DNA of 64,000 bases from Desulfobaculum sp044987625 (GTDB lineage Bacteria > Desulfobacterota > Desulfovibrionia > Desulfovibrionales > Desulfovibrionaceae): positions 434,001 through 498,000 of the forward strand of contig NZ_JBJDSB010000002.1 in assembly GCF_044987625.1 (NCBI RefSeq). Reading direction: 5' to 3'. Made by a program: the position numbers and the translations under genes. Shown here piece after piece: positions 8,073 to 16,023 of the stretch (positions within the stretch are counted from its first letter, which is position 1; every line of letters starts with the position of its first letter). Under the pieces are notes generated by a model that saw only the letters and a program-made list of their open reading frames with translations, had not been told where the DNA came from and ran no database searches.

Positions 8073-8582
8073 ATGGCTTCTTTGAACAAGGTAATGCTTA
8101 TCGGCCGTCTTGGTCGTGACCCCGAGCTGCGCTACACGCAGGCCGGCCAGCCCATCGTGAACATGCGTATGGCAACGGACGAGTCCTACACCAACCAGCA
8201 GGGCGAGCGCGTGGACAAAGCCGAGTGGCATTCCGTCGTCGTCTTTGGCCGTCAGGCCGAACCCTGCGCCAACTACCTGCGCAAGGGCAGCCTCGTGTAC
8301 GTTGAGGGCAGCCTGCAGACGCGCAAGTGGCAGGGTCAGGACGGCAATGACCGCTACAGCACCGAAGTCAAGGCCCAGCGCGTGCAGTTCCTGGACTCCC
8401 GGAATACGCAGCAGCAGGGCGGCTACGACGCTCCGCGCCAGCAGCAGGCTCAGCCGCAGCAGCAGTCCCAGCAGTGGGGCGGCCAGCAACAGCAGCCGCA
8501 GCAGCAACAGCAGCAGCCTGCTGAAGACCTCGGCCCGGCATTCCCGTCCGAGGCATCCGGCATGGATGATGTGCCGTTCTAA
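8073..8582 (+). CDS. ssb: Single-stranded DNA-binding protein
   Basis: SSB coats single-stranded DNA in replication and repair. The 169-aa protein has an N-terminal OB fold (residues 1-105; NKVMLIGRLGRDPELRYT, EWHSVVVFGRQAE, YVEGSLQTRKWQ). A glutamine-rich linker of about 45 residues encoded by CAG/CAA triplets follows. The acidic tail ending GMDDVPF is the usual docking peptide for partner proteins. A GGGAGA ribosome site precedes the ATG. A strong terminator follows at 8618-8648, making ssb the last gene of the run. Confidence 0.96.
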   Translation: MASLNKVMLIGRLGRDPELRYTQAGQPIVNMRMATDESYTNQQGERVDKAEWHSVVVFGRQAEPCANYLRKGSLVYVEGSLQTRKWQGQDGNDRYSTEVKAQRVQFLDSRNTQQQGGYDAPRQQQAQPQQQSQQWGGQQQQPQQQQQQPAEDLGPAFPSEASGMDDVPF

Positions 8583-8617
8583 ACCGCGAAGCGGTAGGTG
8601 CCATATAAGGCATTTGG

Positions 8618-8648
8618 GAGGGCGACAGCGATGTCGCCCTCTTTTTTT
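8618..8648 (+). terminator. Rho-independent terminator after ssb
   Basis: GAGGGCGACA (8618-8627) pairs with TGTCGCCCTC (8632-8641) around a GCGA loop, followed by seven T. Confidence 0.93.
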
Positions 8649-9016
8649 GGGCTTTCGGCCCGAGGGGCGATGCGCCTGACGCGCCAGAGCGAAAGTTCCA
8701 CCCGCTGTGGGGGGAGACAGTCGGCGCTCGACGACAATTCCGTTCCGGTACGCGAGGAGTATCTAGGCCTTTTTTGTCCGCTCTTGAGGCAAGGTGGCGT
8801 CCTTCACCACCGCCGCTCCAGAGGGCGGTGGCGGGCCGAGAGGGCGGGGCGCCACGTACAGCGCGCGGGTGCGCCGCGCGGCATCCTGTGCGTCATTCCG
8901 AGGAAAACGCCGCATGCCGGGCCAGCGCGGGAAACACCTCCAAATTCTGTTGCCCACTTGTGCGAAGGCGCAGGGAAGCGTAGCGTAATGATTGAGCTTT
9001 CCAAACGCTTTGGCGC
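8649..9016. other. Intergenic stretch with no confident gene
   Basis: About 370 bases lie between the ssb terminator and the methyltransferase ribosome site. Several short open frames exist on both strands but read like GC-rich noise. A hairpin CCACCGCC/GGCGGTGG lies near 8810-8835. The part around 8890-8990 begins CGTCATTCCGAGG and ends GGAAGCGTAGCGTAATGA, which looks like a decayed intergenic repeat of the GTCATTCCGAG kind. The promoter of the next gene should be here, but I see no clear -35/-10 pair. Confidence 0.4.
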
Positions 9017-9027
9017 AAGGAGGAGTC

Positions 9028-9648
9028 ATGCCCGCACCCCGCGATATGTCGTTCTACCGCTACGATGAATCCCACCGTTTTGCGGCGGAGTATCCGCGCC
9101 TTGCGCGGCAGGTTGTGGCGGATTTTGAACTGACGCAGGGCCTGTGCCTCGACCTTGGCACCGGCGGCGCGGCCCTTGCCATTGAGATGGCAAAACTGAC
9201 GCGCATGCGCTTTGTGGGCGTGGACAACAACGCCGGGGCGCTTGGTCTGGCCCGCGAAAATGGTCAGCGGCACGGCGTGACTTCCCAGCGCCTGTCCCTT
9301 GTGGCGGTGGATGTGCATGCGTTGCCGTTGGCGGCGGGGAGTGTGGACTTTGTCATCAGCCGCGGGTCCATCCCCTTCTGGGCGGACCGGAGCCGCGTCC
9401 TTGCGGAGGTGCACCGCGTGCTGCGTCCTGATGGGCGCACATTCATCGGCTGCGGCTTTAGCCGGGACCAGCCCCAAGAGGCCGTGGAGAAGATGCGCCC
9501 GGCGTGGGCGCGTGAGGACAGCGACGATGAGCGCATGCGCTGGCGCGACCCCGATGTGCTACGCGGCATACTGGAGGCCGCGGGCGTAGAGACGTATCTC
9601 ATCATGCGTCAGCCCGGATATGGGCACTGGATAGATATCCGCAAATAG
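9028..9648 (+). CDS. Class I SAM-dependent methyltransferase
   Basis: A cytosolic methyltransferase of 206 aa. The SAM-binding loop is LCLDLGTGGAALA (about residues 38-50). The acidic residue of the second strand is in GVDNNAG, and the post-motif region VDVHALPLAAGSVDFVISRG and VLRPDGRTFIG are classical type-11 methyltransferase features. I start it at the ATG at 9028 because AAGGAGGA lies about five bases upstream; a longer frame begins at 8992. The substrate cannot be told. The GSIPFWAD segment after motif IV may help define its subfamily. It precedes the cobalamin riboswitch but is separated from it by about 260 bases, so it is likely a separate transcript. Confidence 0.85.
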   Translation: MPAPRDMSFYRYDESHRFAAEYPRLARQVVADFELTQGLCLDLGTGGAALAIEMAKLTRMRFVGVDNNAGALGLARENGQRHGVTSQRLSLVAVDVHALPLAAGSVDFVISRGSIPFWADRSRVLAEVHRVLRPDGRTFIGCGFSRDQPQEAVEKMRPAWAREDSDDERMRWRDPDVLRGILEAAGVETYLIMRQPGYGHWIDIRK

Positions 9649-9906
9649 TCCCTGCTGGCGGCGCTATTCCCACTTCAGTATGGGGCGGAATTTTCGGGAA
9701 AATGGGCGGGGGCGTTTTTTGAAGGAAATTGCGCCCGCCAATCCTGCGGGGTGCGAGTGTCATCTCGCTGTCAGCCGTACCAGGCAGGGGTTTCGCCCCT
9801 GTGGAGGGCTGATGATTTTCCCTGAATTTGGGCAGTATTTGGCAGTATTCGGCCTTGAGTGCCCCATACGTTTTTGCTAGGTACCGCTCACTCATTACGC
9901 AGTGAA

Positions 9907-10040
9907 CTTCAGGTGCCCACAGGGCAACCAAGGAAATCCGGTGCGAGTCCGGAGCGGTCCCGCCGCTGTATTCCCAAGCATTTCACGGCAGTGCCTTTGC
10001 GGCGCGCCGGAGAGGGGAAAGCCAGTCATCCTGCCTGAAG
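9907..10040 (+). promoter_or_regulatory. Cobalamin (adenosylcobalamin) riboswitch upstream of nrdD
   Basis: The conserved core is present: an aggaaatccggtgcgagtcc region, then GCGGTCCCGCCGCTGTA, and the B12 box AAGCCAGTCATCCTGCCTG at about 10019-10037. CTTCAGG (9907-9913) and CCTGAAG (10034-10040) form a 7-bp closing stem. The nrdD start lies about 180 bases downstream. A GC-rich inverted repeat around 10098-10130 (CCCT..GCGGC / GCCGC..AGGG) could be part of the expression platform. In known cases the element lowers expression when B12 is plentiful, which suits a B12-independent reductase. Confidence 0.93.
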
Positions 10041-10222
10041 CGTTTCTGACCGTCCGGGGTACGCGGATACCACGGCGGGCAAGAAATACATCCCCCGAAC
10101 CCTCCCGCGGCAAATCTTGGGCCGCAGGGTAAAAATCATGGCACGACGGCTTGAAGCAGTATCGTGGTCGCATGTGTTTTGTCGTGTGCGATCCGGCGCT
10201 TTGTGCCGTCAGCGGAGACCCG

Positions 10223-12301
10223 ATGCCGAAACAGATTCTCAAACGCGACGGTTGTCTTGAAACCTGGTCCACGGAGCGCATTGCCGGCGCCATCTTGAAG
10301 GCTCTCAATTCCAGCGGCATCAAGGACCCGCTCCTTGGCAAGCGCCTTGCCCGCAAGGTTGCCGAGCATATCGACGCCGAAGGCGTGGACGTTCCGGAGC
10401 AGGAATACGTTCAGGACACTGTGCAGCTGGTGCTGATGGAAGCCCGCCTCTACTCCGTGGCCGAGCGCTACATCATCTACCGCGAAAAGCGGCGCGAGAT
10501 GCGCAACCAGAATCAGGCTTACATCGACATCTCCAAGATGATCGAAAGCTATCTGGACCGCTCCGACTGGCGCGTGAACGAGAACTCCAATATGGTGCAT
10601 TCCTTCCAGGGACTCATCCTGCACATGGCCGGTTCCGTTCAGGCCCGGTACGTGCTGGAAAAGTACCCGGAAGAAGTCCGGCAGGCCCACAACCACGGCT
10701 ATTTCCACCTGCATGACCTGTCCTTCGGCCTTGCGGGCTATTGCTCCGGCTGGAGCCTGAGGGACCTCCTGCTGGAAGGCTTTAACCTCTCTGGCCGCTG
10801 CTCCTCCACGCCGCCCAAGCACTTTGACGCCGTGTGCGGACAGATTGTCAACTTCCTCGGCACGCTGCAGAACGAGTGGGCCGGCGCGCAGGCGTTCAAC
10901 AACGTGGACACCTACCTCGCCCCCTTCGTGCGTGAGGACGGCCTCAGCTACCACGATGTGAAGCAGCAGATGCAGAAGCTGCTCCACAATCTGAACACCA
11001 CCTCGCGTTGGGGCGGCCAGAGCCCGTTCACCAACTTTACCTTCGACTTCGTGCCGCCCAAGCACATGGCCAAAGAGGCCGTGATCATCGGCGGCAAGCT
11101 GATGGATTCCACCTACGGCGAATACGCCGAGGAAATGGAAATGATCAACCGCGCGTTCCTTGAAGTGATGCTTGAGGGCGACGCCGACGGCCGCATCTTC
11201 TCCTTCCCGGTGCCCACGTACAACGTCACCTCCGACTTTCCGTGGGATTCCGAGTCCGGCAAGCTGCTGCTGAAGATGACCTCCCGCTACGGCGCGCCGT
11301 ACTTCCAGAACTTCATCAACTCGGACCTGAACCCCGAGGACGTGCGTTCCATGTGCTGCCGCCTGCAGATGGACCTGCGCGAAATCCGCAAGAAGACCGG
11401 TGGCCTGTTCGGCGCCGGCGACCTGACCGGTTCCATCGGCGTCGTCACCCTGAACCTGCCCAAGCTGGCCTATCTGGCCCACAACGAGGAAGACTTCCTC
11501 GACCTCGTGGCCGAGTACGCCAGCCTTGCCAAGGACTCTCTGGAGTACAAGCGCAAGCTCGTCACCCAGAACCTTGAGGCGGGCATGTTCCCGTTCTCGC
11601 GCCGCTACCTGAAGAATGGCTACAAGGGCCACTTCTCCACCATCGGCGTTATTGGCGGCCACGAGGCCTGCTTGAACCTTCTTGGCAAGGGCATCGAGAG
11701 CGAAGCCGGTCTGCGCCTGATGCGCCGTACGCTGAAGCACCTGCGTCAGCTCATCGTGGACTTCCAGGAAGAGACGGGCAACCTCTACAACCTTGAGGCC
11801 ACCCCCGGCGAAGGCACCTGCTACCGTCTGGCAAAAATCGACAAGGACCTGTACGAAGACATCAAGACCTCCGGTCAGGATGTGCCGTACTACACCAACT
11901 CCACGCTGCTGCCCGTAGGCATCACCTCCGACGTGGTGACCGCGCTGGAGCACCAGAACGAGCTGCAGACCGTGTATAACGGCGGCACCGTGTTCCATAC
12001 CTTCCTCGGCGAGGCCGCGCCCTCCGAGGAAAGCGTGAAGAGCTACCTCATCCGCGCCATGTCCAACACCAAGATTCCGTATATCTCGGTGACGCCCACC
12101 TTCTCGGTGTGCAAGGAGCACGGCTACATCTTCGGCGAGCACTTCTCCTGCCCCACCTGCGGTGAGGATACGGAAGTCTACACCCGCGTTGTGGGCTACT
12201 ACCGCCCCGTGAACCGCTGGAACAAGGGCAAGCAGGAAGAGTACCGCGACCGCAAGGAATACGCTATGGAGTCCTTCTGCGGTTGCGAGTGCAGCGCCTA
12301 G
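10223..12301 (+). CDS. nrdD: Anaerobic (class III) ribonucleoside-triphosphate reductase
   Basis: NrdD reduces ribonucleotides to deoxyribonucleotides using an oxygen-sensitive glycyl radical. The 692-aa protein starts at the ATG at 10223 (GGAG at 10214-10217). An ATP-cone regulatory domain occupies about residues 1-95 (KQILKRDGCLETWS). The large catalytic barrel includes NTTSRWGGQSPFTNFT and the NNVDTYLAP region. A C-terminal zinc ribbon (about 630-650; VCKEHGY, CPTCG) is followed by TRVVGYYRPV, in which Gly 658 is the likely radical site. No activase gene (nrdG) is adjacent. The upstream cobalamin riboswitch implies use when B12 is short, replacing a B12-dependent class II enzyme that would be elsewhere (inference). 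Confidence 0.95.
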   Translation: MPKQILKRDGCLETWSTERIAGAILKALNSSGIKDPLLGKRLARKVAEHIDAEGVDVPEQEYVQDTVQLVLMEARLYSVAERYIIYREKRREMRNQNQAYIDISKMIESYLDRSDWRVNENSNMVHSFQGLILHMAGSVQARYVLEKYPEEVRQAHNHGYFHLHDLSFGLAGYCSGWSLRDLLLEGFNLSGRCSSTPPKHFDAVCGQIVNFLGTLQNEWAGAQAFNNVDTYLAPFVREDGLSYHDVKQQMQKLLHNLNTTSRWGGQSPFTNFTFDFVPPKHMAKEAVIIGGKLMDSTYGEYAEEMEMINRAFLEVMLEGDADGRIFSFPVPTYNVTSDFPWDSESGKLLLKMTSRYGAPYFQNFINSDLNPEDVRSMCCRLQMDLREIRKKTGGLFGAGDLTGSIGVVTLNLPKLAYLAHNEEDFLDLVAEYASLAKDSLEYKRKLVTQNLEAGMFPFSRRYLKNGYKGHFSTIGVIGGHEACLNLLGKGIESEAGLRLMRRTLKHLRQLIVDFQEETGNLYNLEATPGEGTCYRLAKIDKDLYEDIKTSGQDVPYYTNSTLLPVGITSDVVTALEHQNELQTVYNGGTVFHTFLGEAAPSEESVKSYLIRAMSNTKIPYISVTPTFSVCKEHGYIFGEHFSCPTCGEDTEVYTRVVGYYRPVNRWNKGKQEEYRDRKEYAMESFCGCECSA

Positions 12302-12352
12302 CACGGGCGAGAGCAGCGGCCTTTTCGAGAGCGTTTTCACAGGAGTTCATGC

Positions 12353-12601
12353 ATGATACTCAGTGCGCAGCAGTTGCGCGCCCTCCGGCAGCGTAACGAT
12401 GAAGAATTGCGAAAGGGGCAGTACGCCAAGCACGGCTACCCCGCGCATACCATTCGCGACCTGTTGCAGACCGTGGAGGCGCTGAAAAAGGAAAAGAAAA
12501 AGTGGCAACGCCTTGCCACCACGCGCGGCAAAACCCTCGACGAAATCCATGAGCTGGCCGAGAAAAACGGCAACGGCGATGGAAACGGAGAGTGCAGCTA
12601 A
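12353..12601 (+). CDS. Small helical protein downstream of nrdD
   Basis: The 82-aa frame starts seven bases after AGGAG (12341-12345), 51 bases behind nrdD, and is followed at once by a terminator, so it is co-transcribed. The product is highly charged and likely a coiled coil (LRALRQRNDEELRKG; ALKKEKKKWQRLATTRG), ending in a Gly/Asn-rich tail. I know no family for it. Its position suggests a helper or regulatory role for the anaerobic reductase, but nothing in the sequence proves it. An ATG at 12349 lies in another frame and is not used. Confidence 0.7.
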   Translation: MILSAQQLRALRQRNDEELRKGQYAKHGYPAHTIRDLLQTVEALKKEKKKWQRLATTRGKTLDEIHELAEKNGNGDGNGECS

Positions 12602-12626
12602 GTTGCCCGCGCCATACCGCCATACC

Positions 12627-12662
12627 AAAGGGCCGGGAGGATATATCCTCCCGGCCCTTTTT
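12627..12662 (+). terminator. Rho-independent terminator of the nrdD transcript
   Basis: A perfect 13-bp stem: GGGCCGGGAGGAT (12630-12642) with ATCCTCCCGGCCC (12645-12657), flanked by AAA and TTTTT. It can act in both directions. Confidence 0.93.
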
Positions 12663-12884
12663 GCGTGCTGCCCCAGCAGGGAAGGGGCGCAGATTTCTGC
12701 CGCAACGGGGCGGCCGGAATTGTTCAGCTTTTGCTCCAAAATGTGTTGAGCGTGGGAAAAGCCTTGTCCCATCGGTGTATTTCGGATTTCGAACAGCCGC
12801 GAATTGCGTTACCCTTGATGGGAGTCGATACGTCCGCCGCGCGCTGGCGAGGGCGCGCGGCACAAGCTTCACCAGGGGGACAGG

Positions 12885-13082
12885 ATGAAGATAGCAGTCG
12901 AAATCACGGTGTTTAACGAGGTGATTACGAAAGTTGTCGAGTACCCGGGTATCCCGCAGAGCCACGCGGAAGTGATCCGCTGGCTGATGGCTGAAAAGAT
13001 CGACCTGAGGTGGACGGACTATGAGAACGCCCCGGTTGAGGACAAGTTTGTTTTTGACCTGAAGGACGGTGTGTCTCACTGA
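12885..13082 (+). CDS. Small protein of unknown function (65 aa)
   Basis: The ATG follows AGGGGGA by four bases. The product has a plausible globular composition (MKIAVEITVFNEVITKVVEY, then DLRWTDYEN, KFVFDLKDG) with alternating beta-like hydrophobic residues and no signal peptide. It converges on the replication-initiator-like gene with a seven-base overlap of the two stops. I do not recognise the family. The 222 bases upstream hold no other gene and should contain its promoter. Confidence 0.55.
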   Translation: MKIAVEITVFNEVITKVVEYPGIPQSHAEVIRWLMAEKIDLRWTDYENAPVEDKFVFDLKDGVSH

Positions 13083-13936
13083 GGGGGCGGGGCCGGAAAA
13101 AAGGCCGTGCGGGAGCGCTGTGCTCCGTGCCGGTTGCCTTTGATGACAAGCACGCGGCCCCGGTCATGAAATTCATGGAGCAAGTGGACGTCGGCGAGAT
13201 GGGAGAGCGCCGCGTCCAGCTCCACATCAAGGCGCGCCTCCTCACCGGGGACGGCGCACAGACCAAGCAGGCGGTCGCGCGCAATGCTGCAGCTTCCGCC
13301 ACAGGCCCAAAGGGCGGCATGGAGCCATCTCGCCAGCCCGTGGGGCGCCAGCAAGACCCGCTCGCGCAGGAACATGCGCAGGGCGGGTCTGTTGTGAAAG
13401 GCGTTCGCCACGGCGGGGTGCACGCGGGCGATGCAGGTGTCATCCACCCGGTCATACAGCAGGCTCTGCATCATTTGAAAGGAAATACGGTAGCGCGCGT
13501 CCTCAAGGGTGAGGCGGGCATGCTCCAGCCGTGAAAGGCTGGCGTGCACGCGGCGGCGGTTGTCCTGACGGCTGCGCAGGTCAAGGGTGGCGAGGATGTC
13601 CGGCATGTGCACGCGGACGATACCATCGCCGGATTCGCTGTCTCCGGCGGCAAGGCACGCCGTCAGCACGTCCAGATCAAATTGATCGAAACGTTCGCCA
13701 GTGAAGGTGAAGCGGCGCGTGGCCGTTGGCATGTCCAACTGATGGCAGTGCATATGCGGCCTGCGCCCGCCCCACACCGCGCGAAACAGACTGGAGGCCA
13801 TAATGCAGGCGGGCGTGATGCGCAGGAAGCGGTTCTCGTCCGGCGTGAAGCCGTTTTGCGTGGCGGCGTCGCCGGGATGGGGGCCGGATATGTACCAACT
13901 GGGCGTGTCGAACGTGCCTTCATCGGCGTAGAACAT
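13076..13936 (-). CDS. TrfA-like plasmid replication initiator homologue
   Basis: The 286-aa product resembles the TrfA family, which binds iterons and opens plasmid origins. SSLFRAVW followed by a spacer and then RRFTFTGERFDQFDLDVLTACL matches the TrfA signature (R-Y/F-T-G-E-x-L-x-Q-x-D-x-D-V). A winged-helix-like middle (LDLRSRQDNRRRVHASLSRL) and a second winged-helix-like region follow. I start it at 13936 (AAGGA seven bases upstream); the frame stays open to 14011. No iteron array, partition gene or other plasmid gene is nearby, so it is probably a chromosomal relic or a domesticated DNA-binding protein. The identification rests on motif memory, not a search. Confidence 0.65.
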   Translation of the reverse strand: MFYADEGTFDTPSWYISGPHPGDAATQNGFTPDENRFLRITPACIMASSLFRAVWGGRRPHMHCHQLDMPTATRRFTFTGERFDQFDLDVLTACLAAGDSESGDGIVRVHMPDILATLDLRSRQDNRRRVHASLSRLEHARLTLEDARYRISFQMMQSLLYDRVDDTCIARVHPAVANAFHNRPALRMFLRERVLLAPHGLARWLHAALWACGGSCSIARDRLLGLCAVPGEEARLDVELDAALSHLADVHLLHEFHDRGRVLVIKGNRHGAQRSRTAFFPAPPPQ

Positions 13937-13978
13937 GGCGTTTTCCTTTGCGCGCCGTAGGGCGCGGTGTCCCTGTCC

Positions 13979-14039
13979 GACTTCCGGGCGAACGGCGGGG
14001 CGAGTCCTCATTCTCCCCGCCGTCCGCGGACCGGAAGTC
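13979..14039. repeat. Large inverted repeat upstream of the TrfA-like gene
   Basis: GACTTCCGGGCG...ACGGCGGGG (13979-14000) faces CCCCGCCGTCCG...CCGGAAGTC (14015-14039), a nearly perfect repeat with a 14-base loop. It begins about 43 bases upstream of the gene's start codon. It could be a leader hairpin, an operator or part of an old origin. Confidence 0.6.
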
Positions 14040-14056
14040 GCACCTACTATGCCAAT

Positions 14057-14086
14057 CGCGCGGCGGCCATGCGTACCCGCCGCGCG
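14057..14086 (-). terminator. Hairpin at the end of the flx operon
   Basis: CGCGCGGCGG (14057-14066) and CCGCCGCGCG (14077-14086) form a 10-bp stem 13 bases after the flxA stop. There is no T-run, so it may be a weak terminator or a 3' stability element. Confidence 0.5.
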
Positions 14087-14098
14087 TGACCCCCATTT

Positions 14099-14953
14099 CT
14101 ACAGGTCTGCTGGCAGGGTCTTCAGTTCCGCATAGGAGAAGACCGGGCCGTCCTTGCAGACGTATTTTGAACCGATATTGCACCGTCCGCACAGGCCGAC
14201 GCCGCATTTCATGCGCTTTTCCAGCGTGGTGATGATGTTTTCATCGGCAAAGCCCATCTTTTTCAGCGCTTGCAGCGTGAATTTAATCATGATGGGTGGC
14301 CCGCAGGTGACGGCGATGGTGCGCGCCGGGTCGGGGTGGACTTTGTCCTGCAGGACGTTGGGGATAAGCCCCACTTCGTGCTCCCAGCCCGGTGCCTCGT
14401 TGTCGATGGTCAGGATGGTGTTGAGGTCGCTGCGCTCCAGCCAGTTTGGCAGCTCGTACTGGTAGGCCATGTCCTGCGGGCTGCGCGCGCCGTACAGCAG
14501 GGTGATGTCGCCGTAGTCGTCGCGGTTGTCCAGCATGTACAGGAGCAGGGTGCGCAGGGGCGCCATGCCGATGCCGCCGCCGACGAAGACGATGTCCTTG
14601 CCCTTCATGTCCTCATAGGGAAAGCAGTTGCCAAGGGGCGCGCGCACGCCGATCTGGTCGCCGGCGCGTAGCTGGTGGAGCTTGCCCGTCAGCTCCCCAA
14701 CGCGCATCACGGAGAATTGCAGATAGTCCATGCGCGTTGGTGAGGAGTTGATGACAAAGGTTGCCTCGCCCACGCCAAACACCGACAACTGGCCGACCTG
14801 CCCCGGTTCGAAGGTGAAGGCCTTCATGCGGTCCTCATTGTTGAGGGTGACGCGGAAGGTTTTGATGTTTGGCGTTTCGTCGATGACCTCGTGAATGGTC
14901 GCCATGTCCGGCAGGTAGAGGTTAGCCATATTCTTTTGTGGCATATGGGTCAT
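14099..14953 (-). CDS. flxA: FlxA-like FAD/NAD(H)-binding oxidoreductase subunit
   Basis: This 284-aa protein belongs to the ferredoxin-NADP reductase/PyrK-like family and would be the NADH entry point of the Flx-Hdr complex. It has a flavin domain (about 20-110), an NAD-binding loop FVGGGIGMAPLRTL (about 124-137) and a C-terminal iron-sulfur motif (CGVGLCGRCNIG plus a later Cys in YVCKDG) typical of a 2Fe-2S site. Its ATG overlaps the flxB stop by four bases. It is the last gene of the adh-hdrCBA-flxDCBA run. The family was described in Desulfovibrio as an NADH dehydrogenase paired with HdrABC; the exact electron path here is inferred. Confidence 0.88.
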   Translation of the reverse strand: MTHMPQKNMANLYLPDMATIHEVIDETPNIKTFRVTLNNEDRMKAFTFEPGQVGQLSVFGVGEATFVINSSPTRMDYLQFSVMRVGELTGKLHQLRAGDQIGVRAPLGNCFPYEDMKGKDIVFVGGGIGMAPLRTLLLYMLDNRDDYGDITLLYGARSPQDMAYQYELPNWLERSDLNTILTIDNEAPGWEHEVGLIPNVLQDKVHPDPARTIAVTCGPPIMIKFTLQALKKMGFADENIITTLEKRMKCGVGLCGRCNIGSKYVCKDGPVFSYAELKTLPADL

Positions 14954-16023
14954 GATTGCGCCTCCGTCTCGGTGTGCGGCTCATGGGCGAGCACGCCGCA
15001 CAGCACTTCGCGTATGTCCATGGAAACGGGGCAACTGCGGATGCACCGCCCGCAGCCCACGCAGGCGATTTCGCCGCCGTGGCTTTGCGGGTAGTAGGCG
15101 AACTTGTGCCCCACCCGGTTGCGGAAGCGCTGGCTCTTGTCCGCGCGCGGGTTATGGCCGCTTCCTTCCAGCGTAAACAGGGCGGACATGCAGTTGTCCC
15201 ACGAGCGAACGCGTGTACCAGTGGAGCCTTTTGGCTCGTCGGTGATGTTGAAGCAGTAGCAGGTGGGGCACACATAGGAGCACACCCCGCAACTGAGGCA
15301 CTTGTCGGAAACCTGTTGCCACAGGTCGGTGTGGTCAAACAGCGCCGCGATGTGCTCGGGCGCGCCCGTCAGGTCCGTGGCTTCACCAAGGGCCTCGCGC
15401 GCGGCGGCGTGGGCGGCTTCGGCCTCGTCCTGCGCGCTTTCGGGCGGCGCGGTGAAGTGCTCGTCCTCAAGGAACGGCTCACCGCGCGGGGTGAGGGCGA
15501 GGGCAAGGTAGCCGCCGGTGACGGGTGTGAGCAGGATGTCCGACCCCTCGGAGCCTGCCGGGTCGCCGCCGGTCCAGTGGCAGAAGCATGTGGGCGCGGG
15601 GGTAGTGCAGGCGATGCTGGCCACCACGGTGGTGTCGCGCCGCGCGGTGTAGTATTTGTCCGGATTTTCCGGATCCGCAAAAACGCGGTCGATAACGGCC
15701 GCGCCGCGTGCGTCGCAGGGGCGCACGCCAAACAGGAGCGTTGGCGTGGTGTGCAGGGTTTCGTGCACGTCCAGCACCACCTTGTCAGGGTTTTCCGGGT
15801 CCTTGACGTAGCGGTAGGCCATAAGGGTTTCGCTGGGCGGGATGAGCGCCGTCTTGGGCGAAACTGTGGCGGGCTGGTCAAGGCACAGGGTTCTGCCCGA
15901 GGCAAAGGGGCGGAACACAACGGCCTCCCCCTCCCGGACCGGAGCCAGAACGCGGCGGTCTGCGGCCTGCCGGGTCAGCCACGGCAGAAGGTTCTCCGTG
16001 GCAAGGAACTTGGGCGTCGGCAT
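14950..16023 (-). CDS. flxB: FlxB-like 4Fe-4S protein
   Basis: A 357-aa soluble iron-sulfur protein related to the A subunit of anaerobic sulfite reductase (AsrA). Two ferredoxin motifs lie in the C-terminal third: CLSCGVCSYVCP (about 240-252) and CVGCGRCIRSCP (about 322-334). The N-terminal part contains LLFGVRPCDARG (about 97-108), common to this family. It would relay electrons between FlxA and the rest of the complex. It overlaps flxA by four bases and directly abuts the flxC stop. Confidence 0.87.
   Translation of the reverse strand: MPTPKFLATENLLPWLTRQAADRRVLAPVREGEAVVFRPFASGRTLCLDQPATVSPKTALIPPSETLMAYRYVKDPENPDKVVLDVHETLHTTPTLLFGVRPCDARGAAVIDRVFADPENPDKYYTARRDTTVVASIACTTPAPTCFCHWTGGDPAGSEGSDILLTPVTGGYLALALTPRGEPFLEDEHFTAPPESAQDEAEAAHAAAREALGEATDLTGAPEHIAALFDHTDLWQQVSDKCLSCGVCSYVCPTCYCFNITDEPKGSTGTRVRSWDNCMSALFTLEGSGHNPRADKSQRFRNRVGHKFAYYPQSHGGEIACVGCGRCIRSCPVSMDIREVLCGVLAHEPHTETEAQS

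Noticed and set aside
8598..9068. Plus-strand open frame covering the gap after ssb
   Set aside because: It begins inside the ssb terminator, has an Arg/Gly-rich random composition, and overlaps the real methyltransferase start.
10136..12340. Long minus-strand open frame opposite nrdD
   Set aside because: Antisense shadow; nrdD on the plus strand has every family motif and a riboswitch in the right orientation.
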